Origin: an uncultured Eubacteriales bacterium
GTDB taxonomy: Bacteria; Bacillota; Clostridia; Christensenellales; Borkfalkiaceae
Direction: 5' to 3'
Length of the DNA stretch: 64,000 nucleotides
Assembly: GCA_900542935.1 (NCBI GenBank)
Contig: UQPN01000001.1
Coordinates: 124,001 to 188,000, forward strand
Shown here: positions 16,212 through 26,250 of the stretch, piece by piece
Layout: every line of letters starts with the position of its first letter
How positions within the stretch are numbered: position 1 is the stretch's first letter
Notes under the pieces: model-generated
Seen by the model: the letters and a program-made list of their open reading frames with translations, nothing else
Databases searched by the model: none
What the model was told of the DNA's origin: nothing
Made by a program: the position numbers and the translations under genes

Positions 16212-16949
16212 ATGGAAGATTTTTATCAAACTCACGCATTGTTTCGTACACAAGATATTTTAGAAAATTTTACAAGTGTTCGTAGCATGCAAGCGAAATT
16301 AAAATCATTAATTGACGTCGGTCGTATAGCCAAAATAAAAAACGGGTTATATGCGACGGTCAATCCTTTAACAGGAGATATATTTGCGAGTCGTTTTGAA
16401 ATAGCGTCAGCGCTCTTTGAAAATGCCTGCGTTGCATATCATTCGGCGTTAGAATTTCACGGGTTTGGCAATCAAATGTTTTCGGAAGTGCAAGTTTTTA
16501 CCGAGAAAAGAAATATTCCCTTTGAATATAACGGGCTTGAATATAAATTTTTCTCTTATACCGCAAAGGGTGGAATAATGCGCTTAGAACAAAATGCGGA
16601 AATCGTCGTTACGGATTTAGAAAAAACGGTTGTTGACTGTATTGACCGCATTGACCTTGCAGGTGGACTTGAAGAACTTGTTACGGCGTTAAACGGGATA
16701 ACACATCTTGACGAGCAAGCGTTATTGACCTATTTAAAAGAATATGATAAGAAATTCGTTTATAAAAAAGCGGGATTTTTACTTTCATTACTCAAGAAAG
16801 ACATTTTTTCACAAAACTTCTTTGATATATGCAAGCAAAATTGCTCTATAAAATTAGAAGATATAAGCGAAAACAAAAAGATGCCGAGAAAAACGGATAA
16901 GTATTGGGGGCTTATGTATCCTGAAAAACTTATAAACACGGAGAACTGA
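16212..16949 (+). CDS. abiEi: AbiEi-family antitoxin/transcriptional regulator
   Basis: This 245-residue protein has an N-terminal winged helix (SVRSMQAKLKSLIDVGRIAK, then NGLYATVNPL), the AbiEi core YHSALEFHGFGNQMFSEVQV and EIVVTDLEKTVVDCIDRIDLAGG. These are hallmarks of the type IV antitoxin AbiEi. The partner nucleotidyltransferase starts one base after the stop. It is expected to repress the operon by binding repeats in the promoter and to antagonise the toxin indirectly. The gene looks intact. Confidence 0.88.
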   Translation: MEDFYQTHALFRTQDILENFTSVRSMQAKLKSLIDVGRIAKIKNGLYATVNPLTGDIFASRFEIASALFENACVAYHSALEFHGFGNQMFSEVQVFTEKRNIPFEYNGLEYKFFSYTAKGGIMRLEQNAEIVVTDLEKTVVDCIDRIDLAGGLEELVTALNGITHLDEQALLTYLKEYDKKFVYKKAGFLLSLLKKDIFSQNFFDICKQNCSIKLEDISENKKMPRKTDKYWGLMYPEKLINTEN

Positions 16950-16950
16950 T

Positions 16951-17886
16951 ATGATAAACCTAGCTCAAAAGAACGTAGTTAAAATAGCAAAAGAAACCAA
17001 CTTTATAAAAGATAACGTTGAAAAGGTTATGCGCCTTGCGGATATTTTAGAGTTTGTGTTTACGTCTAAGTGGAAAGATAAACTCGCTCTTAAAGGTGGA
17101 ACGGCTATCAATTTGTTTTATCGTGAACTTCCAAGACTTTCGGTTGATATTGATTTAGACTATATCGGCGACACGAAAGAAGAAATGGAAAAAGATAAGG
17201 AAGAACTTTGGAACTTCTTGCAAATGGCATTATTTCAAAAGAATTATTCTCTTTCGCCGCAAAGCAAAAGATATTTTGCTTTAGATTCCGCCGTTTTTCA
17301 ATATATCAATAACGCAGGCAACCGAGACAATATCAAAATAGAAATAAATTATCTTGACAGAAAGCATGTTCTTCCGTTAAATGATAAACATATTAAAACA
17401 CCTGTTGCCGAAAGCGATACGTGCGTAAAAGTTTTAAGTGCTTGTGAATTATACGGAAGTAAACTTGCGGCATTGATTGGTCGTTGTAAGCCAAGAGATA
17501 TTTACGACGTTTACGGGCTTATTGAAAGTGGGGATGTGGAAGATAAAGAAATGCTTAAAAAGTGCACAATCTTCTATAACTGTATCGGTGGCGATGCTAG
17601 CATTTGCGACGTTTCGCTTGATATTTTAGATGGAGTTACGGACAGAGATATTAACAGGCAATTAAAACCTATGCTTAACAAAAACGACCGTTTCAAAAAA
17701 GACGCGGTAATCGCATCGATAAAAGAATATTTGCAAGAATTGCTTGTGTTTAGCGATAACGAAAAGGAATTTGTAAAAGAGTTTGCTTCTAAAAACTATC
17801 GCCCTGAACTTTTATTTGAAGATAAAGATATTGTAGAACGCATCTATACGCACCCGATGGCATTGTGGAGAGTTAGAGAAAATTAA
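16951..17886 (+). CDS. abiEii: AbiEii-family nucleotidyltransferase toxin
   Basis: This 311-residue DUF1814-type nucleotidyltransferase has KGGTAINLFY (residues 48-57), RLSVDIDLDY carrying the paired catalytic aspartates (about 62-71), IKIEINY and ELYGSKLAALIGRCKPRDIYDVYGL. These are the four AbiEii motifs in order. Known family members add nucleotides to tRNA or another acceptor and stop growth, which gives abortive phage infection. It overlaps in expression with AbiEi (one-base gap). All key residues appear present. Confidence 0.9.
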   Translation: MINLAQKNVVKIAKETNFIKDNVEKVMRLADILEFVFTSKWKDKLALKGGTAINLFYRELPRLSVDIDLDYIGDTKEEMEKDKEELWNFLQMALFQKNYSLSPQSKRYFALDSAVFQYINNAGNRDNIKIEINYLDRKHVLPLNDKHIKTPVAESDTCVKVLSACELYGSKLAALIGRCKPRDIYDVYGLIESGDVEDKEMLKKCTIFYNCIGGDASICDVSLDILDGVTDRDINRQLKPMLNKNDRFKKDAVIASIKEYLQELLVFSDNEKEFVKEFASKNYRPELLFEDKDIVERIYTHPMALWRVREN

Positions 17887-17900
17887 AAACTTTTATAAAT

Positions 17901-17934
17901 ATGACTGAAGTTGTCATATATACTGTGCTAAAAT
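17901..17934 (+). promoter_or_regulatory. Operator ATGAC-N7-GTCAT with extended -10 TGCTAAAAT
   Basis: A 5-bp inverted repeat (17901-17917) sits 28 bases (start to start) ahead of the -10 hexamer TAAAAT (17929-17934), which is preceded by TGC. The same arrangement with identical spacing occurs at 38930-38963, which suggests a common regulator. Confidence 0.5.
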
Positions 17935-17970
17935 CAAGTTGATTTTAGCAAACAAGGAGAAAGGCTTATT

Positions 17971-19673
17971 ATGAGTCGTTGTTTATATAACAGCAGTTTT
18001 GAGAAATTCATAAACGCTGATGATAATTCAATATTTTGTGCGTTATGTGATAATTATCACGGTGACGCACTTACAACCACAAGAGAAGCTTGGAGGTCTG
18101 AAATATCCATCATAAAGGGAGTTTTATTAAATTATGCGGATAAAAATGGTCAAGTTATATTTGAATATGATATTCCGCGTCTTGGAAAGCGTATTGACGT
18201 CGTTTTGCTTTTCAAAGGCATAGTTTTTTGCGTTGAATTTAAGGTTGGCGAATCAAAGATATTAGAGGCAGATATTGACAAAGTTCTTGACTATGCATTA
18301 GACCTTAAAAACTTCCATAAATTTAGTCAGGACAATCTTATTGTTCCTATTTTAGTTGCAACAAATTATAGCAATTCGTCTACCGATATTAGAATGTCCG
18401 TTTATGATGACAGGTTTTTAATCCGCTCGTAACAGGCAAAGCAGGCGATATCATAGAAGCGAAAGCAAAAAACTCTCCGATTCACGTAGAGAGGTAGGCA
18501 AGTTTATTCAAATTATCCACCGTTATCGTGATAATATGCTTGCAAAAATCAAGAATCCGGTTGAAAACGGAGTTTTAGAGATTGACACTGAAAAGGCGGT
18601 AAAACTTGCAGAATCTGGCTACGGCGAAGTGGAACACGTTGCAATTTTTGACGAGGCGCAACGTTCTTGGACGCATAAAAGACTTGCGGATTATCTTAAA
18701 AGAGGCGGAACGTACGGTAATATATTAAAAGTTCCTAATTTTCCTATGTCTGAGGCGGCGTTTTTGATTTGGTCACTTGACCAACGTGAGGGATGGGCAA
18801 CGATTATTTGTCTTGTTGGTGGCGGTCAAGAAATTAACACGGGTGAAGCTGGTATTTCCGAGTGGATTAACGCGCTTAATGAAAAATTCCCGCATTGGAA
18901 TGTTTATATTTCGTCGAAATTAACGGAGGCAGAATACGCCGAAGGTAAAGTGAACGTATTGCTTGAAAAGAACGATAAAGTTACATATTCTGACAATTTA
19001 CACCTTGCGGTTTCCTTGCGTTCTTATAGAGCGGAAAAACTCTCTGCGTTTGTTCATGTATTGCTGGCTATTGAGCCGACTGCGGCGGAATTATATAAAG
19101 AAATTAAGGGCAAGTATTCTATCGTACTTACAAGGGGGATATGGAAAAGGCAAAAAGGTGGTTACACGATAAAGTTAGGGGAACGAAGCGCACAGGTGTT
19201 CTTATAACAAAGGAGTCGGCAAGATTTAAGCCTTCGGGGATCCACGTATTACTTTCAGGTGATGAAAATGCTGTTCATTGGTTCTTAGGAGATAAAATTG
19301 ACACAAGAGCATCAAATTATCTTGAAGATGCGGCAACAGAAATCCAAGTACAAGGATTAGAGCTTGATTATACGTGTTTACTTTGGGATGCCGATATGCG
19401 ATATGAAAACGGCTAGTGTCGTTTTTATAGATTTAACGGGCAAATAATCCCGTGAAATAGCGCGCGAAAACAAGCAAGATTTAATGAAGTATATGCTTAA
19501 TGCTTACCGTGTTTTATTGACACGTGCGAGAGCTGGTATGGTTATATGTGTTCCTGAAGGCAATGGAAACAAAAAACCCTAGTGGATTTTGGGAAGATTG
19601 TACACGTTTGCCTGAATATTACAACGGTACATATCAATACTTAAAAAGTTTAGGAATGAAGAAATATAAATGA
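17971..19673 (+). pseudogene. Decayed DUF2075-type DNA/RNA helicase
   Basis: Three frames read as pieces of one protein. 17971-18432 gives the N-terminal nuclease-like part (RLGKRIDVVLLFKG, EFKVGESKILEADIDKVLDY). 18536-19207 gives IFDEAQRSWTHKRLADYL (Walker B) and CLVGGGQEINTGE. 19141-19416 gives RTGVLITKESARF and EIQVQGLELDYTCLL. The C-terminal end RVLLTRARAGMVICVPEGN and YNGTYQYLKSLGM runs to 19673 past stop codons. About 200 residues with the P-loop are missing between the first two pieces, and there are at least two frameshifts. The end overlaps the next gene in ATGA form, as in an intact operon. Probably dead. Confidence 0.8.
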
Positions 19674-19990
19674 AAGAAATTATTTACGACAAACTTGTAC
19701 GAGACAAAATCCCCAAAATCATTGAAAAGTCGGGTAAACAGTGTGAAATAGAAATTCTGTCCGACGAAAAACATCTTGAAATGATAGATAAAAAGCTTGA
19801 TGAGGAACTTGCGGAATATCACAAGGACCAAAACATTGAAGAACTTGCGGACCTTTTAGAAGTTATTTATGCGGCAACAAAGGCGCGCGGGTATTCTATT
19901 GAAGAATTAGAAAAGGTTAGGACTGAAAAGGCAGAAAGACATGGTGGATTTGATAAGAAAATATTACTTAAAAAAGTAATAGAGGAGTAA
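19670..19990 (+). CDS. MazG-like nucleotide pyrophosphohydrolase
   Basis: This 106-residue all-alpha NTP pyrophosphohydrolase opens IIYDKLVRDKIPKIIEKSGK, typical of the phosphoribosyl-ATP pyrophosphohydrolase-like group. It has KLDEELAEYHK and EELADLLEVIYAATKARG, which give the EExxE and ExxD metal motifs. It overlaps the DUF2075 remnant by four bases (ATGA) and precedes the helicase by two bases. MazG-type enzymes are recurrent in defence islands, where they may cut nucleotide pools or alarmones. The substrate here is unknown. Confidence 0.85.
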   Translation: MKEIIYDKLVRDKIPKIIEKSGKQCEIEILSDEKHLEMIDKKLDEELAEYHKDQNIEELADLLEVIYAATKARGYSIEELEKVRTEKAERHGGFDKKILLKKVIEE

Positions 19991-19992
19991 AG

Positions 19993-22257
19993 ATGACGGA
20001 ATTGAAGTCTATTTCCGGTAGCGGAGCAGAAGATTTATTCATAGATTTATTTGCCGACACTTTTGGTGCGGAAAAGGCGGGGTATTTATATTCTCAATAC
20101 CCTTTCTTTGACATATATCAAAATGCAAGATTTGCTGATTTTGTCTGCGAAAGTGGAGCAAAAAGAATTGCTATTGAAATAGACGATGAAGCATCGCACA
20201 ATCCAAGACTTGTTTCAAAAGATAAATTCACAGACGATTTGCTCAAACAGAACAGTATGATTCATCTCGGTTGGGACGTTTATCGTTGGACGGTTAGACA
20301 AATGCAAAAACAGCCCGACACGGTTAAAGATGAATTGCGTCTGTTTTTAGGCTCGGAAAGTAGATTTAAGGAAATAGACGATTATCTTCCTACCCAACGT
20401 GGACAAGCGCTTGACGGTGAAAAACTTGAACTTCGTGAATACCAGCAAGAAGCGCTTAAAAACTTGCAAGTTATGAGAGAAAATAAGGAAACGATTGCGC
20501 TCTTATATCAAGCAACGGGTACGGGTAAAACCGTAACGGCAGTTATGGACGCTAAAAAAGTTGGCGGGCGTACGTTATTTGTTGCGCATACCATGGAACT
20601 TGTCAATCAAGCATATAAAACGTTTAAGTCAATATGGAATAGCGTTTCAGTGGGTAAATTTGCCGATAACGTAAAGGACTATGATTCGCACGTGATTTGT
20701 GGTAGTATTCAAAGTGTTGCGCTTAATTTGGACTCTTTTAAGTACGACGATTTCGATTACATAATCATTGACGAAGCGCACCACGCCACGGCAGACACCT
20801 ATCAAAAGGTTTTGGCGTATTTTAAGCCGAAATTTATATTAGGTTTAACGGCTACGCCCGAACGCGCAGACGACACGAATATTCTTGAAATTTTCAAAAA
20901 CACGGCACATAAATTAGATATTCAAACGGCAGTTGAAATGGGCGCGCTTACCAACGTTCGTTGTATCAGAATCCATACGAATATTGATATGACGAAAGTT
21001 CGTTTTAATAGCGTGCAGTATAATATTCGAGATTTAGACGTTAAAATTTGCATAACGGAAAGGAATAAACTCATTGTTGATACTTGGCTTAATTACGTTA
21101 AAGACAAGCGCACGGTAGTGTTCTGCGCTTCGGTAAAACACGCGGATCAGATAGCAGAACTTTTCAAGGAACAAGGCGTTTCGGCTATGGCGGTTTCAGG
21201 TAGTATGAAAACGTCCGAAAGAAACGAGCAAATTGCAAAGTTTGCCAGTGGCGAGTTGAAAGTTTTGTGTGCGTGTGATTTGTTAAACGAAGGCTGGGAT
21301 TGTCCGCAAACGGAAGTGCTGTTTATGGCTCGTCTCACCATGTCAAAAGTTTTATATACGCAACAATTAGGTCGTGGTATGCGACTTAGCGAAGGGAAAG
21401 AGTTTTTAATGGTGTTTGACTTTGTGGACAACGCAAGTCAATATAACGCGCCGTATTCTATGCACCGTTTGTTTAAGATTAAGGATTATCACGCAGGTGG
21501 AACGGTTTTAGGAAAGAAAGGGCAACGGGAAGCGGAAATAGAGATTTATGCGAAAGGAGAACGTCCCAATGCGGTTATAGATTATCCAGTTGATGCTACC
21601 GATTACGAAGCTGTTGATATCTTTAATTGGCAAGAAGAGGCGGTGGGTATGATAAGTCAGATGGAATTTATTCGCCGTGTGGACGTTCAGTCTGAAACGA
21701 TAGAGAGATATGTTCGTGAAGGAAAATTGATTCCAGACTTGGTAATACCTATGAGCGAACACAGGGTGTTTAAGTATTTCAAAGAAGAAACTTTGGAACG
21801 TTATGCGCAAGAGTTTGGCTGGAAACTTATAGACGATAATAACCGCAAGACGTTGTTTTTGGAAATGGTTGAGCAAATGGATATGAGTTATTCTTATAAG
21901 CCTGTTTTGCTTAAAGCGGTACTGCAATATGCGGACAAGCAAGGTAGAGTGAAGATAGAAGATATCGTTTCGTATTTTAAGGCGTATTACGAAAATAGGC
22001 GAGCAAAAGGATTGAAAGTAGAGAAACAAAATAGCATTTTCGCAAAAGGCGGATATACCGATAAAGAAGCGGAACGAAATATTCTTTCTAATCCATTTAA
22101 GCGTTTTGAAGATATGAATATGATGCGTCATACAAAAACGCTTGGAATCGTGGAAGTAGATTCAATCGTTTGGAAGAAACTTTCAGAGGACGAGAAAGAA
22201 TATATACTTTCTGTTTGCGATAAAAAGTTGGACGAATATTACGCAAGAATAAAGTAA
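19993..22257 (+). CDS. DEAD/DEAH-box SF2 helicase with N-terminal nuclease-like domain
   Basis: This 754-residue protein has, at residues 1-130, a domain with RFADFVCESGAKRIAIEIDDEASH and LLKQNSMIHLGWDVYRW, which looks like a PD-(D/E)XK or Vsr-like nuclease fold. The SF2 core follows: ATGTGKT (K179), IIIDEAHHA, LGLTATPERAD, DLLNEGWDCPQTEVL and QQLGRGMRL. The C-terminal third is helical and not assigned. Its tight packing with the MazG-like gene and the NUDIX-encoding gene downstream matches a recurrent defence-island set. It is likely a DNA translocase/nuclease against foreign DNA (inference). Confidence 0.85.
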   Translation: MTELKSISGSGAEDLFIDLFADTFGAEKAGYLYSQYPFFDIYQNARFADFVCESGAKRIAIEIDDEASHNPRLVSKDKFTDDLLKQNSMIHLGWDVYRWTVRQMQKQPDTVKDELRLFLGSESRFKEIDDYLPTQRGQALDGEKLELREYQQEALKNLQVMRENKETIALLYQATGTGKTVTAVMDAKKVGGRTLFVAHTMELVNQAYKTFKSIWNSVSVGKFADNVKDYDSHVICGSIQSVALNLDSFKYDDFDYIIIDEAHHATADTYQKVLAYFKPKFILGLTATPERADDTNILEIFKNTAHKLDIQTAVEMGALTNVRCIRIHTNIDMTKVRFNSVQYNIRDLDVKICITERNKLIVDTWLNYVKDKRTVVFCASVKHADQIAELFKEQGVSAMAVSGSMKTSERNEQIAKFASGELKVLCACDLLNEGWDCPQTEVLFMARLTMSKVLYTQQLGRGMRLSEGKEFLMVFDFVDNASQYNAPYSMHRLFKIKDYHAGGTVLGKKGQREAEIEIYAKGERPNAVIDYPVDATDYEAVDIFNWQEEAVGMISQMEFIRRVDVQSETIERYVREGKLIPDLVIPMSEHRVFKYFKEETLERYAQEFGWKLIDDNNRKTLFLEMVEQMDMSYSYKPVLLKAVLQYADKQGRVKIEDIVSYFKAYYENRRAKGLKVEKQNSIFAKGGYTDKEAERNILSNPFKRFEDMNMMRHTKTLGIVEVDSIVWKKLSEDEKEYILSVCDKKLDEYYARIK

Positions 22258-22339
22258 AATTATATACTTTTTAGTGGGGAAATTCGACAACTGCGGAAAA
22301 ATATTATGATTACTGCGGAATAGATTTTAAATCTGGTTA

Positions 22340-22348
22340 TGTTATAAT
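22340..22348 (+). promoter_or_regulatory. Extended -10 promoter TGTTATAAT
   Basis: A perfect extended -10 lies 17 bases upstream of ATG 22366, in the 108-base gap after the helicase gene. No good -35 is seen. It would drive the 22.4-31.4 kb operon. Confidence 0.5.
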
Positions 22349-22365
22349 AGAAGTGGGGGAGTGTT

Positions 22366-25300
22366 ATGGTAGAAGTTGTTGCGGCGCTTATATGGGATAA
22401 GGATAAGTTTTTGATTTGTCAAAGACCTGCTAATAAAGCACGAGCTCTCCTTTGGGAGTTTGTTGGCGGCAAGGTTGAGAAAGGCGAAACAAAAGAGCAA
22501 GCCTTAATCCGTGAGTGCAAAGAAGAACTAAATATTACGCTAAACGTCGGTGACGTTTTTATGGAAGTTGTCCACGAATACCCCGATATTACCGTGCATT
22601 TGACTTTGTTTAATGCAACAATAGCCGAAGGCGTTCCACAAAAAATAGAGCATAACGATATAAAATGGATAACGTCGGCAGAAATTCCTAACTACAATTT
22701 CTGCCCAGCAGATGAAGAAATTTTAGAAAAAATTAAAAATATGAATAAAAAACAAACTAACAAAGAAAAACGAAAAAGAGATGATTTTACCGAATCGGTT
22801 AAAAGAAAAGCAGCCCAAAGAGTTGCGTATAGATGTTCTTTCCCCGGATGTGGTGTTTCAACTATAGGACCAAAACATGGCGATGCATTGGGTGTAGCTT
22901 CAGTTGGACAAGCATGTCATATATGTGCGGCTGCGACAAATGGACCTAGATATGATGAAACGATGACAGAAAAAGAAAGGAAAGCCATAGAAAATTGTAT
23001 TTGGATGTGTGATACGCACGCAAAATTAATTGATTCTGACGAATTTAAATATCCTGTTTCATTATTACGAGAATGGAAGAATAGTGCAGAGAAAATAGCG
23101 GCTGAGAATTTAGCAAATTATAAGTTTTCTAAAGAACAGTTAAAAGACACAAATTCTTTAGCATTAATCTTTGACGAGTTAATTAAAGAGGGTAACTTTG
23201 ATGCGTTAAGGATGATTATAGATAAAACAAACAAAGGTAGTAACGATGAAATATTATTGAGATATCAAGTCATCTATAATGTTTATTGTAATAGAGACGC
23301 ATTACTCCTAAGCATAAATTATTATTTGCAGAATGCGAATCCGAAAAAATGCGATGACATTTTAAGATGTTTAGTGGCAAATAATATTTCTAATGGAATA
23401 GATGAATTGCTTCCTTGTTGTGATAATGAGGAAATAAAGAAACTGGCAATTGAGATTAAAAAGGAAAATATAAATAATTACATATTTAGAGATAAAAAAG
23501 AAATAGAGGAAGGACCATTACCTGCGTTTAAAGATAATGAAACGATTTCTAAGCTTTTATCTAATATTGTAATTATAAGCAAGTTTCCTGCGCTTCCAAC
23601 TATGGCTAACGGAGAAAAGTTTGCTCTTTATGAAAAGGAATTTGTATGTGAGATGTTAGCGCATGCATGGAAACTGTTTAGTGGCATGTTGAAGCAGAAA
23701 AGTAAAAAAAATGACGAGGTACTGAAGGAACATTATCTTTTTATAAAGAAAGCAATTCCAAAAATTATTAAACTAGACAAAGCAATTCAAGAAAATATAT
23801 GGTGCTATACTTTGAATTATGTATTAGCAGACGAGGGCGAATTTAACTATATTTACTCAATGTGTCCGATATCTATAAGAGAAACAGGGCAGTGCAAACA
23901 AATTGAAACGCTTTTTGAATTAATGCATAATAAAATAGATGCGGACAAAGCCTTAGAGGACGAAGAATTGAAAAGAGACGAGGGGAAACTTGTACAGATT
24001 CTTTTATCTGCTTCTAAAGAAAAGAAATTTAGCTATCTTGAAGATAATAAATTTTTATTAAAAAAGAATGTTTATTTTTTGTACGTTTGGACGACGTCAT
24101 GTGATTTGGGTGAAGAAGATATAAGCAAAAACATTTTGTCATACAAGGCATATTTCGAGAATGATTTTTTATGGAACTGTTTAGCCGCTTATTATAATTG
24201 TATGGGGAATCCCTCTACAAATCTATCATGGATAATAGAACACAAACAGAATTTAGGATATCCTGAAATTGAATTGTTTATAAAAGTTTTAAGGAAATAT
24301 AAACAATGGGATGAGTTAAATAAATTGGTAGAAGTGGTTATTCCTTTAGATATAAAATATCAAATAATATTAGCCTTAACTGAAAATACAAGTATTGAAA
24401 ATATTCAAAATTGTATAAAGCTATTTGATAAATTAGAGCAATCTGAGTTTTGTAGAGAGGGCTTTTATTATAATTTTTCTTCTCTTTATTATCAAGTGAA
24501 TGATGTTGTTAGGTCAAAAGCTTATCTTGAAAAAGAATTCGATGCGTATCAAAAAGAAGAAAGTTTATTGGAATTACTAAAACTTCGATATAAAACGTTA
24601 GATTTTAAGCTGGATAGATACGTGGACGCAGCAAAAAACACGGCTAATGCAGAAATTTTATTTCTTGTAGCAATTTTTTACGAAAAGAAACAAGATTTAA
24701 ATCAACAAAGAGTATATTTGTTAAAAGCGCTATTTATAGACCCTCAAAATGAAAACACATTAAGAGGTTTGGCTTCATGGTTCTTACAAAATGAAAAAAG
24801 TAGTTCTATAGAAATTGGTAAAATATACAAATTAAAAAATGACTCAAGGGAACTTAATGTAGCGTTGATAGATAGCAATTTAATTGAAGGAATTGCAACT
24901 AAAGAAGTAATAGGTTGTACGATTGTTAACTGTAAAGCAAATGGCGTCATTGGTTGGAACTTTTACGATAAAAATGATGTTGTTGAATTTAATGGAGAAA
25001 AATTTAAGATAATTGATATAACTTCCTTCATACAGGAATTGTCTCAATTTGTGATTGGGAAATTAATGACAGCTAAAGACGTTACAACTATAAAGGGTAG
25101 CACGACGGAAGAAGCAATAGAACAAATTAAACAATTGATGAATAAACAAGAGACTGAACAAAAAAGAGTTTTATCAATTTTTAATGAGTCAAGAGGTGTT
25201 TTGCCTATAACTATGCTTGCGCGAAAATTAGGTTGCGGCTATGAAGAAACTTGGAACACAATAATTTCAATAAATGAGTTGAAAATTGACAATAGTAGCA

Positions 25301-26229
25301 CGAGTGGACTAAACCAATGTAATTATATTATGGCGCATGATGCTATAGGAACACTTATGTCGCTAAACGCCATGGAAGATTTAAGCAATATTGACTTTAT
25401 TCTACCGGAACAAGCAAAGATAGCTTTTCTGTCAAAGATAACAGAGAAGATTAATGATGTTCAATCTAAAAACTCTGTTGGAAAACTTTATACTCGAGAT
25501 GATCAGCTGTACAGATTCGAGCATGATAAAGAATATAAAAAGGGCGCTGCTGTTTTTTTGTCAAAAGTAAAGGAATTTCTTGAAAAAATAGAGGGTGTTA
25601 ATTGTAGTATTTATCAAACCACAAATTCAGATTTTAAAGCTTTTTTTATAGATAATAATTTAGTTAACGAGAGTTACATGTTGGGATTAGCTCAATCAAA
25701 CAATAACTATGTATTAGTAACAGATGAGCCGTTTATGTGCATTATTTGTGACATGGAAAAAATCCCACGTGTAAGCTTTATTGATTTATTATTGAATCAA
25801 AATTTGCCTTGCGACAAACTGCTGGATTATATGGAAAAATTATCTAATTATAACTTCATAAATTTCTTTAACGCTGAACGATATAAAAGAATTATTGATT
25901 TTGCCTTAAAAGAAGATGAATTGAAAGCGAAAGAATTATTATTAAGATTTGAGAAATGGCTAATGCCAGAGAATAGCTCTAAAGAACATCAGCAAAGAGT
26001 TTTTAATGTATATCGTGAACTTGGTATTGAGGATAGAGATTCAAGTTATTTTAATTCTTTGAGTGAAATCGGAAGATTTTATTTTGCTAAACTTTTTCCA
26101 GAAAAGCATCAAGAAATCATAGAAAGAATTAAAAACATGAAATTCAAGGTAGAAGTTAAGCCTTCTGATGGGGAGGATTTTACAGTTCAAGTAGGCGTTT
26201 TTGAAAACGAAAATAATGAAGAAGGATAA
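22366..26229 (+). CDS. NUDIX-HNH-TPR-GreAB/PIN-like multidomain conflict protein
   Basis: The 1287 residues carry several modules. Residues 1-125 are a MutT/NUDIX hydrolase (box G35 to about 57, GKVEKGETKEQALIREC then KEEL). Residues 140-245 are an HNH/zinc-finger-like module (YRCSFPGCG, ACHICAAATNGPRYDE, CIWMCDTHAKLID). Residues 260-830 are a long alpha-helical repeat region, TPR-like near its end. About 840-910 is a GreA/B C-terminal-like beta domain (EIGKIYKLKND to FKIIDITSF). The C-terminal third resembles a PIN-type nuclease (NYIMAHDAIGTLMSLNAMED, NYVLVTDEPFMCII). The layout recalls the TPR-GreAB-C-PIN conflict proteins. The sequence turns AT-rich after the NUDIX part, and an in-frame ATG at 22741 marks the joint, so two genes may have fused. 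NUDIX and HNH are sure; later domains are tentative. Confidence 0.65.
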   Translation: MVEVVAALIWDKDKFLICQRPANKARALLWEFVGGKVEKGETKEQALIRECKEELNITLNVGDVFMEVVHEYPDITVHLTLFNATIAEGVPQKIEHNDIKWITSAEIPNYNFCPADEEILEKIKNMNKKQTNKEKRKRDDFTESVKRKAAQRVAYRCSFPGCGVSTIGPKHGDALGVASVGQACHICAAATNGPRYDETMTEKERKAIENCIWMCDTHAKLIDSDEFKYPVSLLREWKNSAEKIAAENLANYKFSKEQLKDTNSLALIFDELIKEGNFDALRMIIDKTNKGSNDEILLRYQVIYNVYCNRDALLLSINYYLQNANPKKCDDILRCLVANNISNGIDELLPCCDNEEIKKLAIEIKKENINNYIFRDKKEIEEGPLPAFKDNETISKLLSNIVIISKFPALPTMANGEKFALYEKEFVCEMLAHAWKLFSGMLKQKSKKNDEVLKEHYLFIKKAIPKIIKLDKAIQENIWCYTLNYVLADEGEFNYIYSMCPISIRETGQCKQIETLFELMHNKIDADKALEDEELKRDEGKLVQILLSASKEKKFSYLEDNKFLLKKNVYFLYVWTTSCDLGEEDISKNILSYKAYFENDFLWNCLAAYYNCMGNPSTNLSWIIEHKQNLGYPEIELFIKVLRKYKQWDELNKLVEVVIPLDIKYQIILALTENTSIENIQNCIKLFDKLEQSEFCREGFYYNFSSLYYQVNDVVRSKAYLEKEFDAYQKEESLLELLKLRYKTLDFKLDRYVDAAKNTANAEILFLVAIFYEKKQDLNQQRVYLLKALFIDPQNENTLRGLASWFLQNEKSSSIEIGKIYKLKNDSRELNVALIDSNLIEGIATKEVIGCTIVNCKANGVIGWNFYDKNDVVEFNGEKFKIIDITSFIQELSQFVIGKLMTAKDVTTIKGSTTEEAIEQIKQLMNKQETEQKRVLSIFNESRGVLPITMLARKLGCGYEETWNTIISINELKIDNSSTSGLNQCNYIMAHDAIGTLMSLNAMEDLSNIDFILPEQAKIAFLSKITEKINDVQSKNSVGKLYTRDDQLYRFEHDKEYKKGAAVFLSKVKEFLEKIEGVNCSIYQTTNSDFKAFFIDNNLVNESYMLGLAQSNNNYVLVTDEPFMCIICDMEKIPRVSFIDLLLNQNLPCDKLLDYMEKLSNYNFINFFNAERYKRIIDFALKEDELKAKELLLRFEKWLMPENSSKEHQQRVFNVYRELGIEDRDSSYFNSLSEIGRFYFAKLFPEKHQEIIERIKNMKFKVEVKPSDGEDFTVQVGVFENENNEEG

Positions 26230-26250
26230 AATATAAAGGAGAATTTACAA

